DNA of 64,000 nt from an uncultured Oscillospiraceae bacterium (GCA_934597175.1 CAKTQR010000003.1:1-64000); one strand, 5' to 3'; counted from the first letter of the stretch, positions 31,350-39,732 are shown. A program made the numbers and translations. The notes: generated by a model not told the origin, from the letters alone.

Positions 31350-32729
31350 ATGAAGCAAGCAACACGCAGACAGCGGCTGGACATGCTAAACGGCCCTATC
31401 TGGAACAAGCTGCCGCAGTTTGCCCTGCCCGTTGCGGCAACGGCGATACTCGGGCAGCTTTTTAACGCCGCAGACATCGCCGTCGTCGGCAACTTCACCG
31501 GGGCGGAAAAGACCATCGCCGTGGCGGCCGTCGGCGCAAACAGCTCGGTCATCGGGCTGATAGTAAACCTGTTTATCGGCATTGCGCTCGGCTGCAATGT
31601 CGTCATCGCACACGCTATCGGCCGTGGCGACCGTGAGGCGGTGCACAAGGCGGTGCACACCTCGGTGCTCGTTGCCGTCATCGGCGGCGTGCTCGTCGGA
31701 CTATTAGGTCAGCTCATCGCAGCGCCCCTGCTGGGGATGCTGAATGTGCCGGACGAGGTGTTCCCGCTGGCGCTTTTGTACCTGCGTATTTACCTTATCG
31801 GCCTGCCGGTCATCTTGCTTTATAACTTCGAGGCCGCCATCTTCCGCAGCGTGGGCGAGACGAAAACGCCGCTGGTAGCACTGACGCTGTCGGGCATTTT
31901 GAATGTCATTTTGAATCTGTTTTTCGTTGCGGTGCTGCACATGTCGGTAAGCGGCGTTGCGATAGCGACGGTCATCTCGAATGTCGTAAGCTCCATCATC
32001 CTGTTCGTGAAGCTCAGGCGCACCGAGCTTGACATTCACCTCGACCCCAAGCAGCTTCGCATCGACATGCCTATCCTGCGCCGCATACTGCGCATCGGTC
32101 TGCCCGCCGGAGTGCAGAGCTCGCTGTTTGCGGTGTCGAATATCGTCATCCAGTCGGCGATAAACAGCCTCGGCACGGTCGTCATGGCGGCGTCGAGCGC
32201 AGCGTTCAACATCGAGATACTCACCTTCGATATCCTCGACGCATTTTCCCAGGCGTGCACGACCTTCGTCGGGCAGAACTATGGCGCAGGCAAGATCGAC
32301 CGCTGCAAAAAAACGCTCAAGCTGTGCCTGCTCGAGGGTCTTGCTGTGCTCGTTTTGGCGATCGCGATACTGCTGTTTTTCGGCAAGCCCCTGCTGTCGA
32401 TATTCAACAACGACCCCGAGGTCGTCGAGACCGGCTATATCCGCCTTATGTATGTCATGTTCTCGCATGTTTTTAACCTGCTGTACAATGTCATGTCCGG
32501 CTACCTGCGAGGCTTCACCATCTCGCTTGTGCCGGCAATACTCACGATGCTGGGTGTGTGCGGCGTTCGCATTGCGTGGATACACTATGTGTTCCCGCTC
32601 AGTCCGACATTTAAAACGATAATGATCGCCTATCCGGTGAGCCTCGGACTCACGGCGCTGCTCATCTTCGCCGCCGTGCTGTACTACCGCCCGTCCAAGC
32701 GCTTCGCCGGCACGAGAGAAGCGGTGTGA
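31350..32729 (+). CDS. MATE-family multidrug/cation efflux transporter
   Basis: A 459-residue, 12-helix inner-membrane antiporter that expels drugs or metabolites in exchange for Na+ or H+. Helix 1 carries LPQFALPVAATAILGQLFNA, then ADIAVVGNF; the second half repeats the pattern with LPAGVQSSLFAVSNIVIQS and FVGQNYGAGK, typical of the DinF/NorM-related group. ATG 31350 is chosen over TTG 31338; the SD is weak (GAG only), so translation may be poor or the start may be further upstream. It is divergent from a LysR gene that probably regulates it. Confidence 0.9.
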   Translation: MKQATRRQRLDMLNGPIWNKLPQFALPVAATAILGQLFNAADIAVVGNFTGAEKTIAVAAVGANSSVIGLIVNLFIGIALGCNVVIAHAIGRGDREAVHKAVHTSVLVAVIGGVLVGLLGQLIAAPLLGMLNVPDEVFPLALLYLRIYLIGLPVILLYNFEAAIFRSVGETKTPLVALTLSGILNVILNLFFVAVLHMSVSGVAIATVISNVVSSIILFVKLRRTELDIHLDPKQLRIDMPILRRILRIGLPAGVQSSLFAVSNIVIQSAINSLGTVVMAASSAAFNIEILTFDILDAFSQACTTFVGQNYGAGKIDRCKKTLKLCLLEGLAVLVLAIAILLFFGKPLLSIFNNDPEVVETGYIRLMYVMFSHVFNLLYNVMSGYLRGFTISLVPAILTMLGVCGVRIAWIHYVFPLSPTFKTIMIAYPVSLGLTALLIFAAVLYYRPSKRFAGTREAV

Positions 32730-32732
32730 CGC

Positions 32733-32768
32733 AAAAAAGCTGTCTGAAAAATTTCAGACAGCTTTTTG
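32733..32768. terminator. Terminator between MATE and restriction gene
   Basis: AAAAAGCTGTCTGAAA-AA-TTTCAGACAGCTTTTT. The same stem sequence recurs as terminators at 35347 and 37819. Confidence 0.9.
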
Positions 32769-32784
32769 TTTTGCGGTAATGCAC

Positions 32785-33849
32785 TTAAAGGTTGAACACC
32801 GACTTGAGCAGGTCGTAGTAAACATGCACTGTTTGGCTCGGCGTGCCTGCGCAAATTGCCGTCTGCCGACACCAATAACGCAGGCGGTCGGCAGGCAGCA
32901 CGTCCAGCTCCCAGCGCTCCTTGAGAATCTCGGGACTTGTGGATATGATCGTTTCCACTATCAGGTCTTTGTATCGCTGTATTCTCCCAAAAGCGGCCGG
33001 CATCCGCTCATACACGCCGTTTGCGGTCACGATATCGACCTTTCCGCCGGCCGAAAACTGGTCTCGAATGTTGGTATTTATGATGCTACAATTCGTTGCG
33101 AGCCAAAGCGCAAACCTTTGATACTTCGTGTTGCTATGCCCCAATATCTCGGGGAAGAATGCATAGCCCTGAACCGTGTAATAGTTCTTTTCCGCAGATG
33201 ATAGGGTATTCCACAGCCTGACCGTCGGCGGGGCAGCAGTCTCCTCCACATTCGCATCGGCAGCCCACCACAGGCTTTGGCCGGGTCTCAGCGTCTGCCT
33301 ATAATAGTGCGAGACCGGCACAACGGGGTTTTCCATTTGCCGAAGCGTGTCGTACGGAATGCCCATTTTGTCAAATATGGTCTCCCCTGCTCCAAGCTCC
33401 ATATCTATCTGATAGCGGGGGTAGTGCGTTACGGATATGCCCGACAGGCACTCCTCGTAAGGCCGAGATCTGAACGCAACGGGTGCGCCGAGCTTTCCAA
33501 AGGTCAGGAAAATTCTTTCGACATTTTGGTCTCTAGTTGATTCCAAAATACTGCTTCCTATCGACTTCCAGTGGTTTTTGTTCGTGCTTTTGACCTCCAC
33601 GCCGTAAAGCCGGTCGGCGACTATATCGGGAAACGCTGCGCCCGAGACCAGCCGTATCGATCCATCGAACGGCGTCTGCGCTGCGCATCTGGTCAGTGCA
33701 TCGAGCACATCCTCCTCAAGCTGAGTACCGTTTCGGCCTCTGTAGTACGCTTCCCTTCCCGAGGCCTCCTCATTGAGCAGGGCATCGGTTCTTGCCATCA
33801 GGCTTCTAAACTCATCAAGAGACGGTGCCCGGTTTTCAGATACTATCAT
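32785..33849 (-). CDS. Type II restriction endonuclease, PD-(D/E)xK type
   Basis: A 354-residue protein directly coupled to a cytosine-5 methyltransferase (ATGA overlap), as expected for the nuclease of a type II system. The candidate active site is AAFPDIVADRLYGVEVKS: Asp, then a V-E-V-K strand, giving D-x(9)-E-x-K, near residue 85. The preceding GRNGTQLEEDVLDAL supplies the helical Glu often found in this fold. ATG 33849 is used because it creates the overlap and has no competing SD-backed start. The recognition sequence cannot be predicted here. Confidence 0.8.
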   Translation of the reverse strand: MIVSENRAPSLDEFRSLMARTDALLNEEASGREAYYRGRNGTQLEEDVLDALTRCAAQTPFDGSIRLVSGAAFPDIVADRLYGVEVKSTNKNHWKSIGSSILESTRDQNVERIFLTFGKLGAPVAFRSRPYEECLSGISVTHYPRYQIDMELGAGETIFDKMGIPYDTLRQMENPVVPVSHYYRQTLRPGQSLWWAADANVEETAAPPTVRLWNTLSSAEKNYYTVQGYAFFPEILGHSNTKYQRFALWLATNCSIINTNIRDQFSAGGKVDIVTANGVYERMPAAFGRIQRYKDLIVETIISTSPEILKERWELDVLPADRLRYWCRQTAICAGTPSQTVHVYYDLLKSVFNL

Positions 33850-35279
33850 TCCGTTTCCCCTCCAAAGTAGGTGTCCCACAGTGTCTCTATCCGCTTTGCG
33901 ATATGAAAGCCCAGCAGCGGCGGCACGGCATTTCCTATCAGCTTATATGCCTCCGACGCCGACACCGAGGTCTTTGTCTCCTCATTTCTGAAAACGAAGT
34001 CGTAGCTGTCCGGAAAGGTTTGAATGCGTGCACATTCTCTGACCGTCAGCCTGCGCTCACCCTTGCCGCTTCCGAGCTCATCGGCGTACACACCGCCGTG
34101 CTCGACGCTCAATCTGCGAAATTCGATATTCCCGTGATGCTCAGAGCGGATAGTCGGACCGATGCCGTCCAACTTGACCTCTATCTGTCCCTGACAGTGC
34201 TTGCCCATATATTTTGCCTTCGAGTATTTCTGCTGCGACAAATCGGTCGCACACTCCGGCTCGTCCAAGCCGACAAAAGCCTGCCGCAGCGTTACCGGCG
34301 GCAGCAAGAGCTCGCCCGATTTATTAAAAGCATGCGTGGCTATCGGATACGGGTCGTATTCCTCGGGGATGTGCGGCATAGAAAGCGCCTTAAGCGCTTT
34401 TTTTGTCAGCGCCGATTTCTTGAACCCGTAAAAAATCACTCTTTCCCTCGATTGCGGCACTCCGTAATCTGCGGCATGCAGCACCCTTGCCGGAACAACA
34501 AGATAGCCGTTTTCGGAAACAGTGCTGAAATCGTGCTCGATGACTGCCTTAATGTCGCCCAAATTCACAAGTCCCTTGACATTCTCCGCAACGAACATAT
34601 TCGGCTGCGTAATGGCAATAACCTTGCGCATCCAAATATATAGCTGACCGCGGCTTTCCACGCTCGGGGTATCGGTATCCGTTATCTTTTTTCCCATGTG
34701 GCTCTTGTCCGAATCAAAGCCCTTGCGCTTGCCCGCAATTGAAAAGTCCTGACAGGGGAAGCCGCCTGTCACTATATCGACATGCTCGGGGAATATCGGC
34801 AGTCCGTTTTCTTCGTGCAGCTTTACAAGGTCGACTATGCTATCTAAATAATAGGTCGATGCCGAAATTCCCTGCCTGCCGAAATAGTTCGTCCAAGCCG
34901 CCCTCGCATCCGGCCTTATGTCGTTGGCAAAAATGGTGTGAAACCTGTTTTTCGGCAGCCTGACCCAGCTTTCGTCGACCTTTACAGCGTTCCAACCGCC
35001 GTTCAGCTTTGGGTTGACGCTCGCTTTGAGCACCTCAAAGTTACCCTCAAAGCCAATATCCATACCGCCACAACCGGAAAACAGTGACAAGACATTCAAA
35101 GCTGCTCTGTCTGCTTTTTTGCCCTGCCGCATGGGTTTTTTTGCGACTGCGGGAATAAACCAAATGCCGCTTTTCTTGACTGCGCCCTCAACACGCCTCT
35201 CGTTGCACAAAATCTGCACTCTGCGTGGCGTAACGCCCCATTTCTGAGCCGCCGCCTGAACAGTGATCATCTCATCCAT
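33846..35279 (-). CDS. DNA (cytosine-5)-methyltransferase with N-terminal HTH
   Basis: A 477-residue enzyme protecting host DNA by C5-methylation. After an N-terminal DNA-binding-like segment of about 50 residues (VQAAAQKWGVTPRRVQILCN), the m5C motifs appear in order: I LFSGCGGMDIGFEG, IV GGFPCQDFSIAG (catalytic Cys), VI ENVKGL, VIII QSRERVIFYGF, and X KLIGNAVPPLLGFHIAKRI. The target-recognition region lies between VIII and X. AGGAGCATTTAGT precedes ATG. It is the first gene of the operon, so methylation is made before the nuclease; the HTH may autoregulate, as in M.SsoII-type enzymes. Confidence 0.93.
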   Translation of the reverse strand: MDEMITVQAAAQKWGVTPRRVQILCNERRVEGAVKKSGIWFIPAVAKKPMRQGKKADRAALNVLSLFSGCGGMDIGFEGNFEVLKASVNPKLNGGWNAVKVDESWVRLPKNRFHTIFANDIRPDARAAWTNYFGRQGISASTYYLDSIVDLVKLHEENGLPIFPEHVDIVTGGFPCQDFSIAGKRKGFDSDKSHMGKKITDTDTPSVESRGQLYIWMRKVIAITQPNMFVAENVKGLVNLGDIKAVIEHDFSTVSENGYLVVPARVLHAADYGVPQSRERVIFYGFKKSALTKKALKALSMPHIPEEYDPYPIATHAFNKSGELLLPPVTLRQAFVGLDEPECATDLSQQKYSKAKYMGKHCQGQIEVKLDGIGPTIRSEHHGNIEFRRLSVEHGGVYADELGSGKGERRLTVRECARIQTFPDSYDFVFRNEETKTSVSASEAYKLIGNAVPPLLGFHIAKRIETLWDTYFGGETE

Positions 35280-35309
35280 ACTAAATGCTCCTGTAATGCT
35301 TCTCAGTCA

Positions 35310-35338
35310 ATTATATTCGTTTGTGCGAACTTTTTCAA
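35310..35338 (-). promoter_or_regulatory. Promoter of the restriction-modification operon
   Basis: On the minus strand: TTGAAA (35338-35333), 17-bp spacer, TATAAT (35315-35310), ending about 30 bp before the methylase start. Confidence 0.85.
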
Positions 35339-35346
35339 GAGCTTCT

Positions 35347-35380
35347 AAAAAAGCTGTCTGAATCATCAGACAGCTTTTTT
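35347..35380 (-). terminator. Terminator overlapping the end of the HxlR gene
   Basis: AAAAAAGCTGTCTGA-ATCA-TCAGACAGCTTTTTT; the stop codon of the HxlR gene lies at its right edge. Confidence 0.85.
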
Positions 35381-35720
35381 ACGCCTGCGCCGTAAATTTT
35401 GCCTTGTACTCCTCGCCCCATGCCCACATCGAATCGAGGATGGGCTTGAGGCTGCGGCCGAGCTCGGTCAGCGAATACTCCACCCTCGGCGGCACCTCGG
35501 CGTACACCTCACGGTGCACGAGCCCGCTCTGCTCCATCGCCCGCAGCTGCGCCGTCAGCACCTTCTGTGACACATTGCCGACCGATTTTTTAAGCTCGCC
35601 GAAGCGCTTCGTGCCGCCCATGAGGTCACGCAGGATGAGCACCTTCCACTTGTCGCCGATGAGCGTCAGCGTCGTCTCCACCGGACACGCCGGCAGCGGT
35701 GTCTTCGTCAAATTTTCCAT
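35379..35720 (-). CDS. HxlR-family transcriptional regulator
   Basis: A 113-residue winged-helix regulator. CPVETTLTLIGDKWKVLILR with its early Cys, then GTKRFGELKKSVGNVSQKVL and PPRVEYSLTELGRSL, is the full HxlR signature; many members sense redox or aldehyde stress through that Cys. ATG 35720 is preceded by GGAGGATACC. It is divergent from the flavoprotein-macrodomain-sirtuin operon across a palindrome-bearing gap, so it most likely controls that operon. Confidence 0.92.
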   Translation of the reverse strand: MENLTKTPLPACPVETTLTLIGDKWKVLILRDLMGGTKRFGELKKSVGNVSQKVLTAQLRAMEQSGLVHREVYAEVPPRVEYSLTELGRSLKPILDSMWAWGEEYKAKFTAQA

Positions 35721-35754
35721 GGTATCCTCCATTAGTTCCCCTTTGGTAACTACG

Positions 35755-35804
35755 GCACAATATTGTGCTTACTTTACGATTTCTCCGTACTGCGATATTA
35801 TAAT
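35755..35804. promoter_or_regulatory. Palindromic operator and -10 box between hxlR and flavoprotein operon
   Basis: The perfect 14-bp palindrome GCACAATATTGTGC lies at 35755-35768, and TATAAT at 35799-35804, 35 bp before the flavoprotein start. The palindrome is a likely HxlR site. Confidence 0.65.
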
Positions 35805-35838
35805 GCCTGCAAGGACAAATTGCAAGGAGGAAAAACAA

Positions 35839-36234
35839 ATGAAAAAAGTGATCGAATTTTTGAACGCAAACCCCGTGCAGTATCTGGCGACCGTCGGCCG
35901 TGACGGCAAGGCCAAGTGCCGCCCGTTCATGTTCGCAGGTGAGCTCGGCGGTAAGCTGTGGTTCTGCACCAACAGCACCAAGGATGTCTACAAGGACATG
36001 CAGGCAAACCCCGAGGTCGAGCTGACGGTCTCGAGCCCCGAGTACGCATGGCTGCGCCTGCACGGCACGGCCAAGTTTGAAAACAGCATGGCGGCAAAGG
36101 AAATGTGCATCAAAAACCCCATCGTGAAAAGCCAGTACGGCGAGGCGACAAACCCCATTTTTGAGGTGTTCTATCTCGACAACGCCCACGGCATTATCGC
36201 CGACTTTTCCGGCAACCCGCCCTACGAGTTCTGA
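35839..36234 (+). CDS. Pyridoxamine 5'-phosphate oxidase-fold flavoprotein
   Basis: A 131-residue split-barrel protein of the PNPOx-like family, which bind FMN/F420-type flavins and reduce small molecules. It shows NPVQYLATVGRDGKAKCRPF, the strand LWFCTNSTKDVYKDMQANP, and PEYAWLRLHGTAKFE. It is about half the length of true PdxH, so it is not vitamin B6 oxidase proper. The SD AAGGAGG precedes ATG 35839. Its stop is 2 nt before the macrodomain start, so the three following genes form one operon. Confidence 0.87.
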   Translation: MKKVIEFLNANPVQYLATVGRDGKAKCRPFMFAGELGGKLWFCTNSTKDVYKDMQANPEVELTVSSPEYAWLRLHGTAKFENSMAAKEMCIKNPIVKSQYGEATNPIFEVFYLDNAHGIIADFSGNPPYEF

Positions 36235-36236
36235 CC

Positions 36237-37013
36237 ATGACGCAGGACGAAAGACGGCGCTATCTCATCGGAGCGCTCCTCAATGAGCGCTCCGAGCGCA
36301 TCGAGATGCCGGCCGAGGCGGGCGACCAGCGGCTTTTGCTGCGGGCGCTTATGAATGTGCGTCCGGCGCAGCGCACGGCGGCGGAGTTTCTCAGGGTGCA
36401 GGACGAGTATCTGCACGATGAGCTCGCCGACAAGGGCGTCACCGACATTGACGAGCTCAGCCCCGTGCAGCCCGGACTGTACCTTTGGCAGGGCGACATT
36501 ACGACGCTTCGCTGCGACGCCATCGTCAACGCCGCAAACTCCGGGCTCACCGGCTGCTACATCCCCAACCACCGCTGCATCGACAACGCCATCCACACCT
36601 ACGCCGGCGTGCAGCTGCGCCTCGCCTGCGCCGAGCTCATGCGCCGGCAAGGTCACCCCGAGCCGACGGGGCAGGCGAAGATAACGCCTGCGTTCGACCT
36701 GCCGTGCCGCTATGTGCTGCATACGGTCGGACCGATCATCGAGGGACGGGTCACGAAGCGGGACGAAGCGCTTTTGTGCTCGTGCTACCGCTCGTGCCTC
36801 GAGCTGGCGGCGGAAAACGATTTGGAGAGCGTGGCGTTCTGCTGCATCTCGACCGGCGAGTTTCACTTCCCGAACGAGCGTGCCGCCGAGCTTGCCGTGC
36901 GCACGGTCAAGGAATTTTTGACGCAGGAAAGCAGCGTCAGGAGGGTGGTTTTCAATGTTTTCAAGGATACCGACAGGCGCATCTACGAGCGGCTTCTCCG
37001 AGAAGATCGCTAA
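36237..37013 (+). CDS. Zinc-type macrodomain protein (protein ADP-ribose hydrolase)
   Basis: A 258-residue protein. A helical leader of about 75 residues precedes a macrodomain: LYLWQGDITTLRCDAIVNAA-NSGLTGCY, then IPNHRCIDNAIHTYAGVQLR, RYVLHTVGP and CCISTGEFHFPNERAA. The CYIPNHRC and HTYAG residues match the Zn-macro subgroup that removes ADP-ribose from proteins and is genetically linked to class M sirtuins. It is sandwiched between the flavoprotein and the sirtuin, overlapping the latter by 59 nt. It is expected to reverse the sirtuin's ADP-ribosylation. Confidence 0.9.
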   Translation: MTQDERRRYLIGALLNERSERIEMPAEAGDQRLLLRALMNVRPAQRTAAEFLRVQDEYLHDELADKGVTDIDELSPVQPGLYLWQGDITTLRCDAIVNAANSGLTGCYIPNHRCIDNAIHTYAGVQLRLACAELMRRQGHPEPTGQAKITPAFDLPCRYVLHTVGPIIEGRVTKRDEALLCSCYRSCLELAAENDLESVAFCCISTGEFHFPNERAAELAVRTVKEFLTQESSVRRVVFNVFKDTDRRIYERLLREDR

Positions 37014-37833
37014 GCTGCGGGATGCGCTTTGCGACTGCGACGCCGTTGTCATCGGCGCAGGCGCAGGTCTGTCCACGGCGGCGGGCTTTGTCTACGACGG
37101 CGAGCGCTTCGACTCGCTTTTCCCGGATTTCAAGGTCAAATACGGCTTTAAGGACATGTACACGGCGGGCTTTTACCCCTTCCCCACGCCCGAGGAGCAC
37201 TGGGCGTATTGGAGCAGGTTTGTCTACGCAAACCGCTATCAGGATGCGCCCGAGCCGCTGTACGAGCAGCTGCTCTCGCTCGTGCGGGACAAGGACTATT
37301 TCGTCATCACGACCAATGTCGACCACTGCTTTCAAAAGGCGGGCTTCGACAAGCAAAGGCTATTTTACACGCAGGGCGACTACGGCCTGTTCCAGTGCAA
37401 GCGCCCCTGCCGGCAGGAGACCTTCGACAACGAAGCGGTCATCCGGCAGATGGTCGAGCGGCAGGCGAACATGCGTGTTCCGACCGAGCTTGTGCCCCGC
37501 TGCCCGCACTGCGGCAGGCCCATGACGATGAATCTGCGCTGCGACGACACCTTTGTCGAGGACGAGGGCTGGCACGCCGCCAAGGCTCGGTACGAGCAGT
37601 TTTTAAAGGAGCACAAGCGGCAGAAAATTCTGTTTTTGGAGCTCGGCGTGGGCTACAACACCCCGGTCATCATAAAATATCCGTTCTGGCAAATGACCGC
37701 CAAAAACCCGCACGCCGTCTACGCCTGCCTCAACCTCGGCGACGCCTACGCCCCGCCCGACATCGCCCGCCGCAGCATCTGCATCGATGCAGATATTGCG
37801 CAAGTGATACACGAACTTAAAAAAGCTGTCTGA
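36955..37833 (+). CDS. SirTM-like sirtuin (NAD-dependent protein ADP-ribosyltransferase)
   Basis: A 292-residue Sir2-fold protein: VVIGAGAGLSTAAGFVYDG (NAD loop), FVITTNVDHCFQKAGFD, then TQGDYGLFQC where ordinary deacetylase sirtuins have a catalytic His-Gly. The Gln at this site is the hallmark of class M sirtuins, which ADP-ribosylate lipoylated GcvH-L in Staphylococcus/Streptococcus. A CPHC pair lies near residue 183. ATG 36955 lies inside the macrodomain gene and has GGAGGGTGG upstream. No gcvH-L or lplA homologue is nearby, so the target here may differ. Confidence 0.88.
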   Translation: MFSRIPTGASTSGFSEKIAKLRDALCDCDAVVIGAGAGLSTAAGFVYDGERFDSLFPDFKVKYGFKDMYTAGFYPFPTPEEHWAYWSRFVYANRYQDAPEPLYEQLLSLVRDKDYFVITTNVDHCFQKAGFDKQRLFYTQGDYGLFQCKRPCRQETFDNEAVIRQMVERQANMRVPTELVPRCPHCGRPMTMNLRCDDTFVEDEGWHAAKARYEQFLKEHKRQKILFLELGVGYNTPVIIKYPFWQMTAKNPHAVYACLNLGDAYAPPDIARRSICIDADIAQVIHELKKAV

Positions 37834-37852
37834 AAATTCAGACAGCTTTTTT
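37819..37852 (+). terminator. Terminator of the flavoprotein-macro-sirtuin operon
   Basis: AAAAAAGCTGTCTGAA-AA-TTCAGACAGCTTTTTT; the final sirtuin codons and stop are part of the left arm. Confidence 0.9.
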
Positions 37853-37871
37853 GCTTTTGCGGCATAAGAAA

Positions 37872-37899
37872 CCGCCGGTCGGGGTGAGCCGACCGGCGG
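37872..37899 (-). terminator. Terminator of the secreted protein gene
   Basis: CCGCCGGTCGG-GGTGAG-CCGACCGGCGG; read leftwards it is followed by TTTCTT. Confidence 0.75.
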
Positions 37900-37926
37900 T
37901 GGGGTGTTTAATTTTTCAGCTTCTAA

Positions 37927-39222
37927 TTATGCTTCGGGAGCGGGGTCAGCTACGATAGTGAAGGTGAAGGTGTAGGGGAATGCGAAGAAGTCGCCGCCGC
38001 TGACGGAAGCGGTAACGATGTACTTACCGGGAGCGGTGGGCATGGTGCTCTTTGCATAGATCTTGCCGACACCGGTGAACCAGTAGCGGATAGAGCCGGC
38101 GGAAGCGCTGTTGAGTGGAGTGCCGTTCTCGGTGAGGATGCAGAGGTTGTTGCCTTCCTTGAGTGCCTCAGCCTGGGAAACGGTGATGGTGTTAGCCTTT
38201 GCGTTGCTGCTCAGTACGGGATTCTTGGCGAGCTTAATGCCCTTCCAGTTCTTAAGAACGATGAGAGAGCCGGTTGCATCGGCGGTCTCGTAGTTCTTGC
38301 CGACTGCGACTGCGGTCAGCGTGTAGACGCCTGCGTGAGCCGGAGTGCCGATAGCGAGCACGGTGTCGTCAGAGATGGAAGCGACTCTGTCGAGAGCTTC
38401 AATAATAGCCTTGATAGCGTCAGTGTTATAACCAAAGATTTCAAGACCGCCCATTATGAAATCATTCGTTACTAAGTCGTTGATGATTTCTCTGAATTCG
38501 CCAACGGTAGTTCCCTGCTGAAGCTTCTGCTTCAGAGTAAGTCTGTCGGTATATCCCTTGTGGTCGTACCACTTCTGCTGATACTCGCTGATTTTATCGA
38601 TCAGTTTTTCCTGATCTGCGTTCAGCTTGAGATATACGCAGGTCTCCTTGTTGGTGTTGACGCCGACAAAGAACATGTAGACATCGATCTCGGGATCGTT
38701 CGGGTTGAGGGTGTAGACCGTGCTGCGGTCGATCTCTTTACCGGCATAAATCTTGTTGATGGGGTTGACGCTGACATTGACAGTGCCCTTGACTATGGTG
38801 ATCTCGACAGTTTCCTTGCTTGACTTGTAAGTGTCGTTTCCGTTGTAGGTTACACGGATCTTCGGCGTATCGCCTGCGTCATCTTTGGGTCTGCCGTTGC
38901 TATCAGCAAAATCGTTCGGAATTATGCCGAACATTCTCTCCACGGTGAAGTCAGCGGCAGTTACATCGGCGGGAAGCGTAGATGCGTCCATATCGACGAC
39001 ATTTGCGATGATGTCCTTTATCATCTCGTCAGCGTTCATGTTATAAGCAATGCTGACGCCCTCTTTGAGGACTACCTTGGACTTTTCCTTTGAAGCCTGT
39101 ACGGCTATGCTCTGGGTAGCTGCGTCGTCTGCGAAAACGGCGGGGGAAATGCCGACGACCGAGAATATCATCACGACAGCAAGCAGCGAAGCCATAAAGC
39201 GCTTGAGATTGCTAAGTTTCAT
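37927..39222 (-). CDS. Secreted protein of unknown function with beta-sandwich repeats
   Basis: A 431-residue exported protein. The signal peptide is MKLSNLKRFMASLLAVVMIF to VFA-D. The mature part has Ig/MBG-like strands: KIRVTYNGNDTYKSSKETVE, GVYTLTAVAVGKNYETADAT, and APGKYIVTASVSGGDFFAFP near the end, separated by a helical insert (DQEKLIDKISEYQQKWYDHK). No anchor motif (LPXTG or SLH) is visible, so it is probably released or wall-associated. ATG 39222 has GGAGGCATAGC upstream. No specific family recognised. Confidence 0.75.
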   Translation of the reverse strand: MKLSNLKRFMASLLAVVMIFSVVGISPAVFADDAATQSIAVQASKEKSKVVLKEGVSIAYNMNADEMIKDIIANVVDMDASTLPADVTAADFTVERMFGIIPNDFADSNGRPKDDAGDTPKIRVTYNGNDTYKSSKETVEITIVKGTVNVSVNPINKIYAGKEIDRSTVYTLNPNDPEIDVYMFFVGVNTNKETCVYLKLNADQEKLIDKISEYQQKWYDHKGYTDRLTLKQKLQQGTTVGEFREIINDLVTNDFIMGGLEIFGYNTDAIKAIIEALDRVASISDDTVLAIGTPAHAGVYTLTAVAVGKNYETADATGSLIVLKNWKGIKLAKNPVLSSNAKANTITVSQAEALKEGNNLCILTENGTPLNSASAGSIRYWFTGVGKIYAKSTMPTAPGKYIVTASVSGGDFFAFPYTFTFTIVADPAPEA

Positions 39223-39255
39223 GCTATGCCTCCATATAAAGAAATTATTAATTCG

Positions 39256-39298
39256 TTTGACCGAACTATACAAATCTAGTTAACATTGTTCGGTCAGC
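39256..39298. promoter_or_regulatory. Inverted repeat upstream of the secreted protein gene
   Basis: TTTGACCGAAC (39256-39266) faces GTTCGGTCAGC (39288-39298), a 9-bp GACCGAACn/nGTTCGGTC palindrome with 21-bp spacing in the promoter region. It is a possible regulator site. Confidence 0.45.
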
Positions 39299-39369
39299 TG
39301 ACAATATAATAACAAACTACTTGCAAAATTGCAATAAAAATTTTGGCATTTTTAACATGAAGTTTTGAC

Positions 39370-39401
39370 AAAAAACGCAATGTGATGCTTCACATTGCGT
39401 T
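39370..39401 (-). terminator. Original guaA terminator, now displaced by the mobile element
   Basis: AACGCAATGTGA-TGCT-TCACATTGCGTT; read leftwards it is followed by TTTTTTGTC. It lies 12 bp beyond the left attachment repeat, exactly where a guaA terminator would sit before insertion. Confidence 0.75.
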
Positions 39402-39413
39402 TTGGTGTATGTT

Positions 39414-39429
39414 TTATTCCCACTCGACG
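39414..39429. repeat. Attachment site repeat (left, att)
   Basis: TTATTCCCACTCGACG, identical to 52870-52885, which is the 3' end of guaA including its stop codon. It marks the distal boundary of the integrated element. Confidence 0.88.
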
Positions 39430-39523
39430 AGGACTAAACAATTCTGTTTATGCAATTTTGCTTTTCGTTAGTCTCTCTATTTTGATTTTACGATGTATCT
39501 GTATTATCCTTTGCTAAAATGCC

Positions 39524-39558
39524 CTTGTTATCATTTTGTTATCGTGGTTGATAACAAG
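39524..39558. promoter_or_regulatory. Candidate integrase arm-type sites, left end
   Basis: CTTGTTATCA (39524-39533) and TGATAACAAG (39549-39558) form an inverted pair, with a further GTTATC between them. Similar GTTATCA motifs occur at the right end (52793-52810). The remaining 39430-39670 holds nothing else I can identify. Confidence 0.5.
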
Positions 39559-39677
39559 AATAATTTCACCGTGGATAATATGGAAGTGGTATGTGTGTAT
39601 TATAGCGTACTTGACCTCAAATTGCAATATGTTTTTCAAAATTTACACGCAATATTTACAAAAAGCGTGCAAACCTC

Positions 39678-39706
39678 TTGCGATTTAGGGAACAATCTAT
39701 TATAAT
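39678..39706 (+). promoter_or_regulatory. Promoter of the cargo defence operon
   Basis: TTGCGA (39678-39683), 17-bp spacer, TATAAT (39701-39706). It is the only strong promoter seen before seven closely packed genes. Confidence 0.82.
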
Positions 39707-39732
39707 ATAAACACGCATAATGAGAATGCTGC

